Shown here one piece after another: positions 1 through 9,340 of a DNA stretch of 64,000 bases (position 1 is its first letter; each line of letters starts with the position of its first letter). Location of the stretch: positions 124,001 through 188,000 of the forward strand of contig JADJOO010000002.1 of NCBI GenBank assembly GCA_016713725.1. Direction: 5' to 3'. Both the position numbers and the translations under genes were made by a program. The stretch comes from Pseudomonadota bacterium. GTDB taxonomy: Bacteria > Pseudomonadota > Gammaproteobacteria > Steroidobacterales > Steroidobacteraceae. Under the pieces are notes generated by a model. The model was given only the letters and a program-made list of their open reading frames with translations. It was not told the DNA's origin and ran no database searches.

Positions 1-1
1 G

Positions 2-778
2 GAGATCGCGCGACGCGAGCACGTCATGATCTGCGGCTTCGGTCGCGTCGGGCAGAACCTCGCGCGCGTGCTCGAGCGGCGCGGCTTCGAGTTCATCGCG
101 CTCGATTTCGACCCGTTCCGCGTGCGCGACGCACGCATGGCCGGCGAACCCGTGGTGTACGGCGACGCCACTCATCCCGAGGTGCTGCGCGCGCTCGGTC
201 TCGAACACGCCTCCGTCGTGGTGATCTCGTTCGACGAGCCCGCGACGGCACTGCGCATCGTACGAGCCGTGCGTCGGCTTCGAACGGACGTTCCCGTGCT
301 GGTGCGCACCGAGGACGACAAGTTCCTCGAACCACTGCAGGCGGCCGGCGCGACCGAGGTTGTGCCAGGCATCTTCGAGACGAGCCTGGCCCTCGTGTCG
401 CACGTGCTGTTGTTTCTGCGGGTGCCGCCAGCAGAAGTGCTGGAGACGACCGAGGAGATCCGGCACGAGCGCTACGCGATCCTGCGCAGTTTCTTCCGTC
501 GGCGCGAAGACCGCGCACCGCTGGATTCCGAGGACGATCGGCAGGACCGGCAGCAGCTCTACACGGTCGTCCTGCCGCCGGGCGCGCGTGGAGTGGGCCA
601 GACCATTCGCGACCTTGGACTGGAACGCGGTCGTGTCACGGTGAGCGCGATCCGGCGCGAAGGAATCACGGGCCGCGACCCCGACCCCGAGACCCGGCTC
701 AAGGTCGGGGACGTGCTGGTGCTGTGGGGACGCCCCGAGGATTTACAGCACGCGGAAAGCGAACTGCTGATGGGATAG
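2..778 (+). CDS. Cation:proton antiporter, C-terminal RCK (TrkA-N/TrkA-C) part, 5' truncated
   Basis: The reading frame is open from the window edge, so this is the C-terminal part of a longer gene. The first visible domain is a Rossmann fold (GFGRVGQNLA, with an acidic residue ending the second strand in ALDFDP), typical of TrkA-N/RCK_N nucleotide-binding domains. It is followed by a linker rich in charged residues and a TrkA-C-like domain over the last 80 or so residues (LKVGDVLVLWGRPEDL). This order, with missing upstream sequence, fits the cytoplasmic tail of a CPA2 (KefB/KefC-like) potassium/proton antiporter, where the tail gates the channel in response to NAD(H) or glutathione adducts. 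A stand-alone TrkA protein is the alternative; the membrane part cannot be seen. Confidence 0.8.
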   Translation, partial: EIARREHVMICGFGRVGQNLARVLERRGFEFIALDFDPFRVRDARMAGEPVVYGDATHPEVLRALGLEHASVVVISFDEPATALRIVRAVRRLRTDVPVLVRTEDDKFLEPLQAAGATEVVPGIFETSLALVSHVLLFLRVPPAEVLETTEEIRHERYAILRSFFRRREDRAPLDSEDDRQDRQQLYTVVLPPGARGVGQTIRDLGLERGRVTVSAIRREGITGRDPDPETRLKVGDVLVLWGRPEDLQHAESELLMG

Positions 779-913
779 GGCGAGGGCTGCCCGGCGGGGC
801 CGCCGCCTCCGCGTCCGGGGGCACGGGGCCAGATCACCGGAAGCGTCGCCGCTGGCCGGGGGTCGTCGCGTCCGCCGGCGGCAACCGCGGACATTCGTGC
901 TGTGGGTCGCGGC

Positions 914-933
914 GGGCCCGGCCCCCCGGGCCC
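914..933 (+). terminator. GC hairpin after the antiporter gene
   Basis: Eight-base arms GGGCCCGG and CCGGGCCC flank a CCCC loop. The hairpin is strong but has no following T run, so it may be a weak or Rho-assisted terminator or only a GC-rich palindrome. Confidence 0.3.
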
Positions 934-975
934 CCGGTGGCCTTTCGATCGCTCTATTACACAGTTGTCCATGTA

Positions 976-990
976 TTGACATGATGTCAA
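976..990. promoter_or_regulatory. TetR operator candidate (perfect 15-bp inverted repeat)
   Basis: TTGACAT and ATGTCAA flank a single G, ending 12 bases before the first start codon of the TetR gene. The site lies in an AT-rich island within GC-rich sequence and its left arm contains a -35-like TTGACA. A TetR dimer from the adjacent gene binding here would shut off its own efflux operon. This is inferred from position and symmetry. Confidence 0.5.
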
Positions 991-1002
991 TAAACTATCA
1001 CG

Positions 1003-1659
1003 ATGCCAACAATGTCGTACCTCACTGCACGCCGCCAGGAAGAAAAGGATCGCCGTCGCGCCGAAATCGTCGATGCGGCCGAGGCCCTGTATGCCGAGAC
1101 GGGCTGGGATGCGATCACCATGGACCAGGTGGCACGCCGGGCTCGCCTGAGCCGCGCCCTGCTCTACGTTTACTTCAAGGACAAGAGCGACCTGCACATG
1201 GCGCTGGTCGAGCGCTCGCTCGAGGCGCTGCACGATCGTTTCGTCGCGGCCCGGGCAGGCCGGCCGAACGGCATTGCGGAGGTCGAAGCCATCGGTCGTG
1301 CCTACCTCGCCTTCTCCGTGGAGACGCCGCATTACTTCGACGCGTGCGCGCGTTATCAGGCGCACCCGACGGGCGAACACGCGGCGGACGGCACGCCCTG
1401 CAACGAAGCCGCCTGTGAAGTCGCCGGCCATAGCGTCCATGAAGTCATCGTCGAATCGCTGCTGCGCGGCGTGGCCGATGGCTCGATCCGTGCGGACATC
1501 GGCGATCCATTCGTCACCGCGTTGACGCTGTGGGCTTTCACGCACGGCATGATCCAGATCGCATCGACCAAGGGCGGCCAGATCGAACACGAAGGCACGT
1601 CCGTGCAGTCGTTCATCGAGCATGGCCTCGACCTCGCGCTGCGGGCGCTGAAGCCATGA
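1003..1659 (+). CDS. TetR/AcrR-family transcriptional regulator
   Basis: A 218-residue protein with an N-terminal TetR helix-turn-helix (RRAEIVDAAEALYAETG, then ITMDQVARRARLSRALLYVYF) and a ligand-binding C-terminal half of normal length. It is the first gene of a run of four on the same strand, and its stop overlaps the ATG of the TolC-like gene in an ATGA junction. It therefore most likely represses this efflux operon and releases on binding a pump substrate. Position 1003 is the first ATG; a second at 1012 is equally possible, and neither has a clear Shine-Dalgarno sequence. The palindrome just upstream is the likely operator. Confidence 0.88.
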   Translation: MPTMSYLTARRQEEKDRRRAEIVDAAEALYAETGWDAITMDQVARRARLSRALLYVYFKDKSDLHMALVERSLEALHDRFVAARAGRPNGIAEVEAIGRAYLAFSVETPHYFDACARYQAHPTGEHAADGTPCNEAACEVAGHSVHEVIVESLLRGVADGSIRADIGDPFVTALTLWAFTHGMIQIASTKGGQIEHEGTSVQSFIEHGLDLALRALKP

Positions 1660-3131
1660 AGCACCGGCGCGCGCTGATCCTGTTCCTCCTCGTCGCCGGC
1701 AACGTGCCGCTGGCCCAGGCCGCGTCGCCACCGCCTGTCACCCACGCAGCGCAGTCGCTCGTGACCATGGAAGACGGCCTGCGCCAGGTCATCGACGAAG
1801 CGCTCACCGCCAACCTCGAGCTGCAGGCTTCGGGCGCGACCGTGCGGCAGCGGCTCGCCGCGCTCGACCAGGCCCGTGCGCGTTACCTCCCGGTGATCGA
1901 CTTCGCTGCGCGCTACTCGGTGGCTGACGGCGGACGCACCATCGATTTCCCGGTTGGCGACCTGCTCAATCCGGTGTACGAGACGCTGGACCAGATGCTG
2001 CTGGCGCAGGGCCAGGCAGCGCAGTTTCCGCGCGTTCAGAATGAGTCGATCGCGTTCCTGCGCGACCAGGAGCAGGAAACGAAGCTGCTGCTGGAGCAGC
2101 CGCTGTACGAGCCGCGTATCGGGCCGGCCGTCGACGCGACCCGAGCCGACGCCGCCCGTGCCGAAGCAGACCTCGCCGCGCTGCGGTCACAGGTCATCCG
2201 CGACGTCAAGCAGGCGTATTACCGCTGGATTGCGGCACAGCAGGCCGTCATGGTGCTCGACGCAACGCTCGAAGCCACGCGCGAGAACCTCAAGGCCAAC
2301 GCCAGCCTGTATCGCAACGGCAAGGTCACGCGCGACCTCGTCTACCGCGCCGAAGCCGACGTGCTCGAAGTGGAGCAGGAACGCCTGGCAACGGCCAGCC
2401 GCGTGCGCATCGCGCAGAGTTACGTGAACCTGCTGCGCAATGCACCACTGGCGCAGTCACTGCCGAATGCGGCGCTCGACGCCGAGACGATCGAGCGCTT
2501 CCGCGCGCGTTTGCTGGCCGTGCTTGCGGGACGGCAAGCGGACGCGCCGAAGCTGCAGGACCTCGCGAGCCAGCGACGGGAAGAACTCAAGAGCCTCGAT
2601 GCAGCCATCGCTGTCGGTGAAGCACGCCAGGACCTGGCGCGCGCGGCCTTCAAGCCGTCGCTCGCCTTTGGCGCCGAAGCGGGCATCCAGGGCACGGACT
2701 ACGGTTTCGCGGACGAAGACCGCTACGTGCTCGCGTCGCTGGTGCTGCGATTCAACGCGTTCCGCGGCGGCGCCGACCAGGCCGCCCTGCGCGAGGCTCG
2801 CGCCCTCACCGAGCAGTTGCGCGCGACCCGTGAACTCGCCGGCCAGCGCGTGCGCCTCGAAGTGCAGCAGGCGCTCGAGAACTTCGAGGTGGCCGAGGCC
2901 TCGCTCGACACCGCCGCCAAGCGCGCGGAAGCGGCCAATGGCGCGTTTGCGATCACCAGTCGCAAGCGTGACCTCGGCCAGATCAACCAGGCCGAGTTCA
3001 TCGATGCACGGCGCGCGCAGACCGATGCCCAACTGAACGTCACGCGGGTGCGAGCCGAATACCTGGCCCGCCTTGCGGAACTCGAATTCTCCATCGGCGA
3101 CGCGCGCCGCCTGGATCAGGAGCGAATGTGA
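1656..3131 (+). CDS. TolC-family outer-membrane efflux protein
   Basis: A 491-residue protein with a clear signal peptide (MKHRRALILFLLVAG, cleavage near AQAA) and two repeated OEP domains rich in long Ala/Glu/Arg helices, as expected for a TolC-type trimeric channel. The ATG at 1656 was chosen over in-frame upstream codons because it begins the signal peptide and overlaps the TetR stop (ATGA). The next gene starts inside this stop codon, so tetR, this gene, the adaptor and the RND pump are translationally coupled. It forms the outer-membrane duct of the tripartite pump; the substrate cannot be read from sequence. Confidence 0.88.
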   Translation: MKHRRALILFLLVAGNVPLAQAASPPPVTHAAQSLVTMEDGLRQVIDEALTANLELQASGATVRQRLAALDQARARYLPVIDFAARYSVADGGRTIDFPVGDLLNPVYETLDQMLLAQGQAAQFPRVQNESIAFLRDQEQETKLLLEQPLYEPRIGPAVDATRADAARAEADLAALRSQVIRDVKQAYYRWIAAQQAVMVLDATLEATRENLKANASLYRNGKVTRDLVYRAEADVLEVEQERLATASRVRIAQSYVNLLRNAPLAQSLPNAALDAETIERFRARLLAVLAGRQADAPKLQDLASQRREELKSLDAAIAVGEARQDLARAAFKPSLAFGAEAGIQGTDYGFADEDRYVLASLVLRFNAFRGGADQAALREARALTEQLRATRELAGQRVRLEVQQALENFEVAEASLDTAAKRAEAANGAFAITSRKRDLGQINQAEFIDARRAQTDAQLNVTRVRAEYLARLAELEFSIGDARRLDQERM

Positions 3132-4199
3132 AGATGCCATCCTGGCAGGCGTTCTCCGTCGTGGCCGTGGCGGCCCTGCTTGGCGCCTGCGGCGCCGAAA
3201 AGCAAGACGACGCCGTTGATGCGCAACCCGCCGCGGTGCGTGCGGTCCCGGTGGCCAGCGTTGCCGTGACTGCGCAAACACGCGCGGTGGGTGTGCTCGC
3301 ACCTCGCGACGAAATCCGCCTTGCCTTCAAGGTCGGCGGCGTCGTCGATTCGGTGCGCGTCGAGTCGGGTGACATCGTGCGCAAGGGCCAGGTGCTCGCC
3401 GAACTGAAGCGCGCCGAAGTGGATGCCACGGTGTCGCAGGCGTCCGAAGGCGTCGAAAAGGCGCGCCGGGACCTGCAACGCGCCAGGCAGCTGCGCCTCG
3501 ACGAAGTCGCGACGGAAGAACAGGTGCAGGACCTGACCACCGCGTACAACCTGGCGCGCTCCAACCTCGACGCCGTGCGCTTCAACGCGAGCTTCGCCCG
3601 CATCGAGGCGCCGGTGGACGGCATCGTGTTCGAACGCATGATCGAGGGCGGCGAACTGGTGCAGCCCGGCCAGCCGGTGGTCGTGGTGGGCTCGACGGAT
3701 TCGGGCTGGGTCGTGCGCGTCGGCCTCGCCGACCGCGACGTGGTGCGCATGGAATCGGGTGCGTCCGCACAGGTGACGTTCGATGCGTTCCCGGGCCGTG
3801 CCTTCGCCGGCAAGGTGACGCGCATCGGCGCAGCCGCGGACCGCATGACGGGCACGTTCGAGGTCGAAAGTCGAAGTGCAGCCGCAAGGCGCCCGCTTCG
3901 CGCGCGGACTGGTGGCCAAAGTCGCGCTGCCGCTCGCGCCATTGCCCGACGTCGCTTCGAGCGCGACAGTCGTGCCGGTCACGGCACTGGTGGAAGCCGA
4001 CGGCCAGCGTGCGACTGTGTACGTGCTCGATCGCGAGAAGAACGTCGCGCGGCGCAAGGAGGTCACGCTCGGCCCCCTGCTCGGCGAGCAGGTGATCGTG
4101 ACCGCGGGCCTCATCACGGGCGAGCCCGTGATCACCGACGGCGCGGCGTGGCTCACGGACGGTCGCAGCGTCCGCGTCGTCTCCGACGACCAGGGTTGA
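3128..4199 (+). CDS. RND efflux periplasmic adaptor (HlyD/MFP family), one frameshift
   Basis: A GTG start overlaps the TolC-like stop. The N-terminus is a lipoprotein signal (lipobox LGAC), so the protein is probably anchored to the inner membrane. Next come the barrel-sandwich/biotinyl-lipoyl fold (LAFKVGGVVDSVRVESGD), a helical hairpin, and a beta-barrel. Around residue 250 the frame breaks: FEVE is followed by QPQGARFARGLVAK only if one A is removed from the AAA run at 3867-3869. The second frame then continues the membrane-proximal domain to the TGA at 4197-4199, four bases before the pump gene. The corrected length of about 356 residues is normal for the family. A sequencing error is more likely than a real mutation, because both halves are otherwise well conserved. 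Confidence 0.8.
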
Positions 4200-4202
4200 G
4201 CC

Positions 4203-7200
4203 GTGCGTTTGTGGGAGTTCGCAGTCCGACGCTGGCAGTTCACGCTGCTGCTGTTTGGACTGTTGCTCGGCGTCGGGTTTACCACGCTCAAGAACATTCC
4301 GCGCGCCGAGGACCCGGAGTTTCACGCGCCAGTACCGATCGTCGTCGTCGCCTATCCGGGCGCGGACCCGGCTGACATCGAGCGGCTGATCGTCGATCCC
4401 ATCGAAGACGCGATCAACGAACTCGACGACATCAAGCGCATGGACAGCCGCTCGCTCGACGGTGTCGGCATCATCCAGGTCGAGTTCCAGTGGGACCAGG
4501 ATCCGGACGAAAAGTATGACGAGGTGGTGCGCGAGGTAAACCGCATCCGCGCCGAACTGCCCGCAGACATTGCAAGCCTGGAGGTACGGCGCACCGGCTC
4601 CGGCCTGGTCAACATCATGCAGGTCGCGCTTGTCAGCCCGGACGCCTCTTACCGGGAACTCGACGAACTCGGCCGGGCGCTGAGCGACGACCTCGAAACG
4701 CTGCCCGGCGTGCGCCGCAGCGAGGTGTTCGCGCTGCCCGAACCCGAGGTTCGCATCGCCGTCGACCTCGAGCGGATGGGTCGCACGGGCGTTTCACTCG
4801 GACAGGTCGAAGCCGCGGTGCGCGGCGAAAACGCGTCGATCCCTGGTGGCTCGGTCGACCTCGGCTTGCGCAAGTTCAACCTGAAGACCTCGGGCAGCTA
4901 CGACTCGCTCGACCAGATCGCGGGCACGGTCGTGGCGAGCCGCAACGGCAGCGTGGTCCGGCTGCGCGACATCGCCGAGGTCTCCTGGGAAACGAGCGAG
5001 CAGCAATACATCGGCCGTTACAACGGCCAGCGCGCCATCTTCGTGACCGCGAGCGCCAAGGACCGCGTCGACGTATTCGACGTACGGAAGGTCATCGACG
5101 GCAGCCTCGCCCGCTTCGAGGGCACCTTGCCGCCTGACGTCAGGCTCGAGCACGGCTTCGACCAGACGCGCAACGTCAAGCATCGGCTCGACCGGCTCGG
5201 TCTCGACTTCGCCATCGCGATCGGCCTGGTCCTGCTGACGCTGACCCCGCTCGGCCTGCGGGCCGCCAGCGTGGTGATGATCTCGATCCCGCTGTCGCTC
5301 GCGATCGGCCTCGCCGCGCTCTACTTCACGGGCTTCTCGCTCAACCAGCTCTCGATTGCCGGCTTCGTCCTGGCGCTCGGCCTGCTGGTCGACGACTCGA
5401 TCGTCGTGGTCGAGAACATCGAGCGGTACCTGCGCGCAGGGTACAACCGGGTCGAGGCCGCGATCGCGGCCACCGACCAGATCGCGCTTGCAGTCGTCGG
5501 CTGCACCGCAACGCTGCTGTTCGCGTTCCTGCCGCTGCTGTTCCTGCCAGAGGGAGCCGGCATTTTCATCCGTTCGCTGCCGGCGGCGGTGCTGTTCACC
5601 GTTGCCGCGTCGCTGCTCGTTTCGCTGACGGTCGTCCCGTTCCTCGCGAGCCGCCTGCTGCGAGCCGAGGGTCACGGCGCCGAAGGCAACAAGGCCCTGC
5701 AGGGATTGATGCGCGTGATCCACGGCATCTACGGCCCGGCGCTGCGCGTCGCCCTGGGCGCACCGAAGCGTACGCTGCTCGCGGCGCTGGCCTTCGTGCT
5801 CGCCTCCTTTGGCCTGACGGCGCTGATGGGTTTCAGCCTGTTCCCGAACGCCGACATCCCGCAGTTCCGCATCACCATCGAGACACCGACAGGCGCGAGC
5901 CTGGCCGATACCGATCGCGCCGTGCGCTTCATCGAAGCCGAACTGCAGCGGCACGAGGAAGTGAAGCACGTGTTCGCGAACGTGGGGCGCGGCAACCCCC
6001 GCATCTACTACAACATCTTCCCTGAGGAAAAGAAGGCGAACGTCGGCGAAGTCTTCGTCGAGCTGCAGCAGTTCGACCCGCGCACGACACCGGCGCTGCT
6101 GGAAGACTTGCGACAGACTTTCGCCGGCTACCCCGGCGCGCGCATCATCGTCGAGAGCTATCGCAACGGCCCGCCGATCAACGCGCCGATCGAGATCGCG
6201 ATCGTGGGGCCCGACCTCGATGTGCTGCAGAAGCTCGCAAACCAGGCCGAAGCGATCATGGCGGCGACGCCGGGCACCCGCAACGTCGATAACCCGGCCC
6301 GTCGCCTGCGCACCGATCTCGACCTGCGCATCGATTCCGACAAGGCTGCGCTGTTCGGCGTCGCTCCGGTCGAGGTCGACCGGACGGTACGCGCTGCAGT
6401 CGCGGGCCTCACCGTGGGCAAGTACCGTGAGTCGGACGGCGACGAGTACGACATCACGCTGCGCCTGCCGATGCAGGGGCGGCAGCAGCTGCAGGCGCTC
6501 GATTACATCGCGGTCGCATCGGCGAGCGGGCAGCCCGTGCCGTTGCGACAGTTGACCGATCCGCAGTTCAAGGCGGCGCCGAGCGCGATCCGCCGGCACG
6601 ATCGCCTGCGCGAATACGTCCTGACGGCGCACCCGACGGCGGACACGAACGTGGCCGAGGTGACGCAGAGTGTCCTCAGGAACCTGCAGCAGCTCGAGTT
6701 GCCGCCTGGTTACTCGATTCGGGCCGGCGGCGAACTCGAAGCGCAGCAGGAGAGTTTTGGCGGCATCGGCACGGCCGTGCTGGTCGCGGTGTTCGGCATC
6801 CTGGCGGTGCTGGTGCTCGAATTTGGCAGCTTCCGTTCGATGCTGATCGTGGCGGGCGTGATTCCACTCGGCATGGCCGGCGGCTTCATCGCGCTGTTCC
6901 TGGCGGGTTACGACCTGTCGTTCACCGCGACGATCGGAATCGTGGCGCTCATCGGCATCGAGATCAAGAACTCGATCCTGCTGGTCGACTTCACCAACCA
7001 GCTGCGTGAACAGGGCGTGCCGCTCGATGACGCGATCACACAGGCGGGCGAAATCCGCTTCCTGCCTATCCTGCTGACGTCCGCCACGGCGATCGGCGGC
7101 CTGCTGCCGCTCGCGATCCAGGGTTCGGGACTCTATTCGCCGCTCGCGATCGTGATCATCGGCGGGCTGGTGTCGTCGACGCTGCTTGGCCGGCTGGTGA

Positions 7201-7292
7201 CGCCCGTGATGTACAAGGTGCTGCCGCCGTCGATCGTGGTGCTCCCCGATGCGACGGTCGATGCTTCGCTGGCCGTCACGCGGGCGGTCTGA
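4203..7292 (+). CDS. RND-family efflux transporter permease (AcrB-like)
   Basis: An intact 1029-residue inner-membrane pump of normal length with the RND duplication: an N-terminal TM, a periplasmic loop, a TM bundle, a second loop, and a second TM bundle. The proton-relay aspartates are present in TM4 (GLLVDDSIVVVENIER), and TM10 carries the conserved Lys/Asn motif (GIEIKNSILLVDF). The start is GTG at 4203, immediately after the adaptor stop. It drives drug/proton antiport through the adaptor and TolC partner encoded just upstream. N-terminal features such as FTTLKNIPRAEDPEF resemble the broad group of RND pumps with unassigned substrates rather than classic AcrB/MexB. Confidence 0.9.
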   Translation: MRLWEFAVRRWQFTLLLFGLLLGVGFTTLKNIPRAEDPEFHAPVPIVVVAYPGADPADIERLIVDPIEDAINELDDIKRMDSRSLDGVGIIQVEFQWDQDPDEKYDEVVREVNRIRAELPADIASLEVRRTGSGLVNIMQVALVSPDASYRELDELGRALSDDLETLPGVRRSEVFALPEPEVRIAVDLERMGRTGVSLGQVEAAVRGENASIPGGSVDLGLRKFNLKTSGSYDSLDQIAGTVVASRNGSVVRLRDIAEVSWETSEQQYIGRYNGQRAIFVTASAKDRVDVFDVRKVIDGSLARFEGTLPPDVRLEHGFDQTRNVKHRLDRLGLDFAIAIGLVLLTLTPLGLRAASVVMISIPLSLAIGLAALYFTGFSLNQLSIAGFVLALGLLVDDSIVVVENIERYLRAGYNRVEAAIAATDQIALAVVGCTATLLFAFLPLLFLPEGAGIFIRSLPAAVLFTVAASLLVSLTVVPFLASRLLRAEGHGAEGNKALQGLMRVIHGIYGPALRVALGAPKRTLLAALAFVLASFGLTALMGFSLFPNADIPQFRITIETPTGASLADTDRAVRFIEAELQRHEEVKHVFANVGRGNPRIYYNIFPEEKKANVGEVFVELQQFDPRTTPALLEDLRQTFAGYPGARIIVESYRNGPPINAPIEIAIVGPDLDVLQKLANQAEAIMAATPGTRNVDNPARRLRTDLDLRIDSDKAALFGVAPVEVDRTVRAAVAGLTVGKYRESDGDEYDITLRLPMQGRQQLQALDYIAVASASGQPVPLRQLTDPQFKAAPSAIRRHDRLREYVLTAHPTADTNVAEVTQSVLRNLQQLELPPGYSIRAGGELEAQQESFGGIGTAVLVAVFGILAVLVLEFGSFRSMLIVAGVIPLGMAGGFIALFLAGYDLSFTATIGIVALIGIEIKNSILLVDFTNQLREQGVPLDDAITQAGEIRFLPILLTSATAIGGLLPLAIQGSGLYSPLAIVIIGGLVSSTLLGRLVTPVMYKVLPPSIVVLPDATVDASLAVTRAV

Positions 7293-7517
7293 ACGGCGTT
7301 CGTTCCGGGTCTCTTCCGCATCAGGGCGTGCCTCGAGTCGCCCACGGCCCAGGAGATCGCGACGGATGAACGGCCTGATCGACCGCCCCGGAAGCGAATT
7401 CTCCGGCAGCCCGGGAATTCAGCACGCACCGATCGGATCGACCCTGGCGCGGCTTGCCCGGCTCTGGATTACAATTCGCTACCCCATTTATTCAATCCAT
7501 GACCCGCGAGGAACGAT

Positions 7518-8300
7518 GTGAGTCAAGCGCAGCAAGATCTTCAATTGAAAGTTTGGAAAGAACTCGCCATCAGCAAGCAGGTCCTGATGCGAGCGGCCAC
7601 GGACGCGCTCAAGCTCGACCCGGAGTGCTCGCAGGAAGAGCTGAAGGAAGCACTGGAAGGTGCGCTGAGGAAGGTCGCCAAAGCGGATACCGACCTCCTC
7701 AACGCGAAGGAAGAGGCGAAGGTCGCCATCAACGCGCTCGAGAAGAAGGTCGCCGCGATCGAGGAGCGCCTGGCGATTGCGCAGAAGGCTGCTGCCGAGG
7801 CGAAAGCCGCGCACGAAGACGCGGTTCAGCAGGTCGCCAACCAGCGCGCTGCCGCCGCGAGGGAGCTGCAGAAGGTCAAGGACCAGCTGACCGAGCGCGA
7901 CAAGGCGCTCAAGGCGATCAACACGGCGCTGGCCGACACGCCGGAAAACCTCCTGAAGAAAATGAACACGCTCAAGAAGCAGAAGCAGGAAGAAGCGGAT
8001 GCACGCCGCCAGGTCGAGTCCGCGCTGAATGCGCTGCGCACCGAGAAGCGCCAGCACGAGGAGAGGTCGGCGTCCGTGCTGCGCAATGGCGCGACCTTGG
8101 TGAGCCGCTATCGCGACCTGCGCGCGCTGTCGCTGAAGCTGCATGAGCAGCTCCAGCCGCTGGTCGAGGATGCGAAGAGCCTGCCGGAGATTCCCGAGCT
8201 GGACACGGGCCTGCTGGAAGCCATCGAGCAGCCGGCGGACAGGAAGTTCAAACGCCCTGCCCGCGCGAGCCGCGGCCTGCCCGCATCCAACGCGGCTTAG
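7518..8300 (+). CDS. Coiled-coil protein of unknown function
   Basis: A 260-residue soluble protein dominated by an Ala/Glu/Lys-rich coiled coil over roughly residues 50-190. A globular, conserved-looking N-terminal 45 residues (LQLKVWKELAISKQVLMRAA) precedes it, and a basic tail (KFKRPARASRG) ends it. The GTG start at 7518 is preceded by AGGA at good spacing. There is no signal peptide or membrane segment. It stands alone between the efflux operon and the GntR region with its own AT-richer leader. I do not recognise the family. The plan (small head, long coil, basic tail) suggests a structural or DNA/membrane-associated filamentous protein, but that is inference only. Confidence 0.75.
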   Translation: MSQAQQDLQLKVWKELAISKQVLMRAATDALKLDPECSQEELKEALEGALRKVAKADTDLLNAKEEAKVAINALEKKVAAIEERLAIAQKAAAEAKAAHEDAVQQVANQRAAAARELQKVKDQLTERDKALKAINTALADTPENLLKKMNTLKKQKQEEADARRQVESALNALRTEKRQHEERSASVLRNGATLVSRYRDLRALSLKLHEQLQPLVEDAKSLPEIPELDTGLLEAIEQPADRKFKRPARASRGLPASNAA

Positions 8301-8537
8301 CGACTTACCCGGCGCAGGAAGACCCGATCGCTGGCGCGCTCAAAACAGTCGGGACGGAGGTTCGGGCGGGTACCGCCTCGGCACCGTGAGTTGCGGGCCT
8401 GGCCGCGGGCGGTAACCACCGGTGGGACCTCAGACGAGCGAGGCGACAATGTTGATGAGCGTCCTTATCGACCCGAAAACCTCACGCCAGCCGACACGAT
8501 GTGAAGACAGAGCCTGGTCACTGGTGATCAGTGATGG

Positions 8538-8885
8538 TCACTTCTTCAGTAGATCGCCGGCGTTGAGTCCGAGGCGCTCGATCGTCGACAGCACGCGCGG
8601 CCATTCCGTTACGAGGAATTTCTCGCGTTCGTCCCGCATCAGGCTCACGCGCGCACCCGGCGTGACGAACATGCCGCGGCCGCGTCGCTTCTCGACCAGC
8701 CCCTCGTCGACCAGTTGCTGGTAACCCTTCAGGACGGTCAACGGATTGAGCGTGTGCTCGGCGGCGACGCTGCGCACGGACGGCAGTGCGTCGCCCTCGG
8801 CGAGCGTGCCTTCGAGGATCATCGCCACCACCTTGTCACGGAGCTGGCGGTAGATCGGCTGGTTGTCGTTCCAGGTGGAGTCCAT
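8538..8885 (-). CDS. GntR-family regulator, YtrA subfamily
   Basis: A 115-residue protein, the short length typical of the YtrA branch. It has a GntR winged helix (PIYRQLRDKVVAMILEG, then LPSVRSVAAEHTLNPLTVLKGYQQL) and a short two-helix dimerisation tail instead of a large effector domain. YtrA proteins usually repress an adjacent membrane or ABC-transporter operon. Here the only candidate partner is the small membrane protein encoded just upstream on the same strand (8953-9114). The 22-bp palindrome at 9148-9169 is the probable operator. A small hairpin (TCACTG/CAGTGA arms, 8518-8534) follows the stop codon without a T run. Confidence 0.85.
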   Translation of the reverse strand: MDSTWNDNQPIYRQLRDKVVAMILEGTLAEGDALPSVRSVAAEHTLNPLTVLKGYQQLVDEGLVEKRRGRGMFVTPGARVSLMRDEREKFLVTEWPRVLSTIERLGLNAGDLLKK

Positions 8886-8952
8886 GCGTCATCAGGGTTA
8901 GGAACACGGTGGTGCGCTGCTCTACTGTAGCAGAACACCGAGGCCGGGCCCG

Positions 8953-9114
8953 TCAGGGGCGACCGGTGTGCGATGCCGCGACGGCGGGGTGCGCATCGAG
9001 AGCCGGGGGCGTGATGGCCTGATGCGCCACCGGCCTCGATGCGACCGCATACCCTGCGACCGACCATGCGACGACGGTGAGGACTGTTGCCCAGATCCTG
9101 TCTGACGTCTTCAT
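8953..9114 (-). CDS. Small single-pass membrane or secreted protein (53 aa)
   Basis: A short gene with a strong Shine-Dalgarno sequence (GAGGTGA, six bases before the ATG at 9114). The product begins MKTSDRIWATVLTVVAWSVA, a typical signal anchor or signal peptide, and ends in an Ala/Pro/His-rich stretch. It lies between a 22-bp palindrome and the YtrA-type regulator on the same strand, suggesting a two-gene autoregulated unit. No homologous family is recognised. Support comes from the ribosome binding site, the hydrophobic N-terminus and the context. Confidence 0.55.
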   Translation of the reverse strand: MKTSDRIWATVLTVVAWSVAGYAVASRPVAHQAITPPALDAHPAVAASHTGRP

Positions 9115-9147
9115 GGTGGTCACCTCATCCGTGAGTGGGCTTCCTTG

Positions 9148-9169
9148 GTGTTGTAGTTAACTACAACAC
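9148..9169. promoter_or_regulatory. 22-bp perfect palindrome, probable YtrA/GntR operator
   Basis: The half-site GTGTTGTAGTT is followed directly by its exact reverse complement. It lies 34 bases upstream of the small membrane-protein start, with a TTGCAA -35-like element next to it on the minus strand. GntR-family dimers of the YtrA type bind such AT-centred palindromes, so it is the likely operator of the small-protein/regulator unit. The divergent mdh gene starts 171 bases away and is a less likely target. Confidence 0.6.
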
Positions 9170-9340
9170 TAAACACTTTGCAAGCCCTCAAGGCATGAAT
9201 CGTGCCGGAGGCAGAGGCGGCTTTCCGACCAGGCGTGCTTTGCAGCGCGTTAAAATGCTGATCCCCGGACAGACACAAGCGACGGGCACATTACCCGCCA
9301 CGAGCGACCCGGGATCCGACACCACAGAGAGAATTCCCTC

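Noticed and set aside
3867..3869. Programmed ribosomal frameshift in the RND adaptor
   Set aside because: No slippery heptamer with a downstream structure; the short A run fits a simple one-base insertion like other breaks in the window.
4794..6632. 612-codon open frame on the minus strand
   Set aside because: It lies antisense to the intact RND pump gene, is Arg/Asp/Gln-rich with no domain, and arises from GC-rich codon bias.
9148..9169. Recombinase attachment or dif-like site
   Set aside because: No integrase or Xer gene nearby and no dif-like arms; its position before a GntR unit explains it better as an operator.
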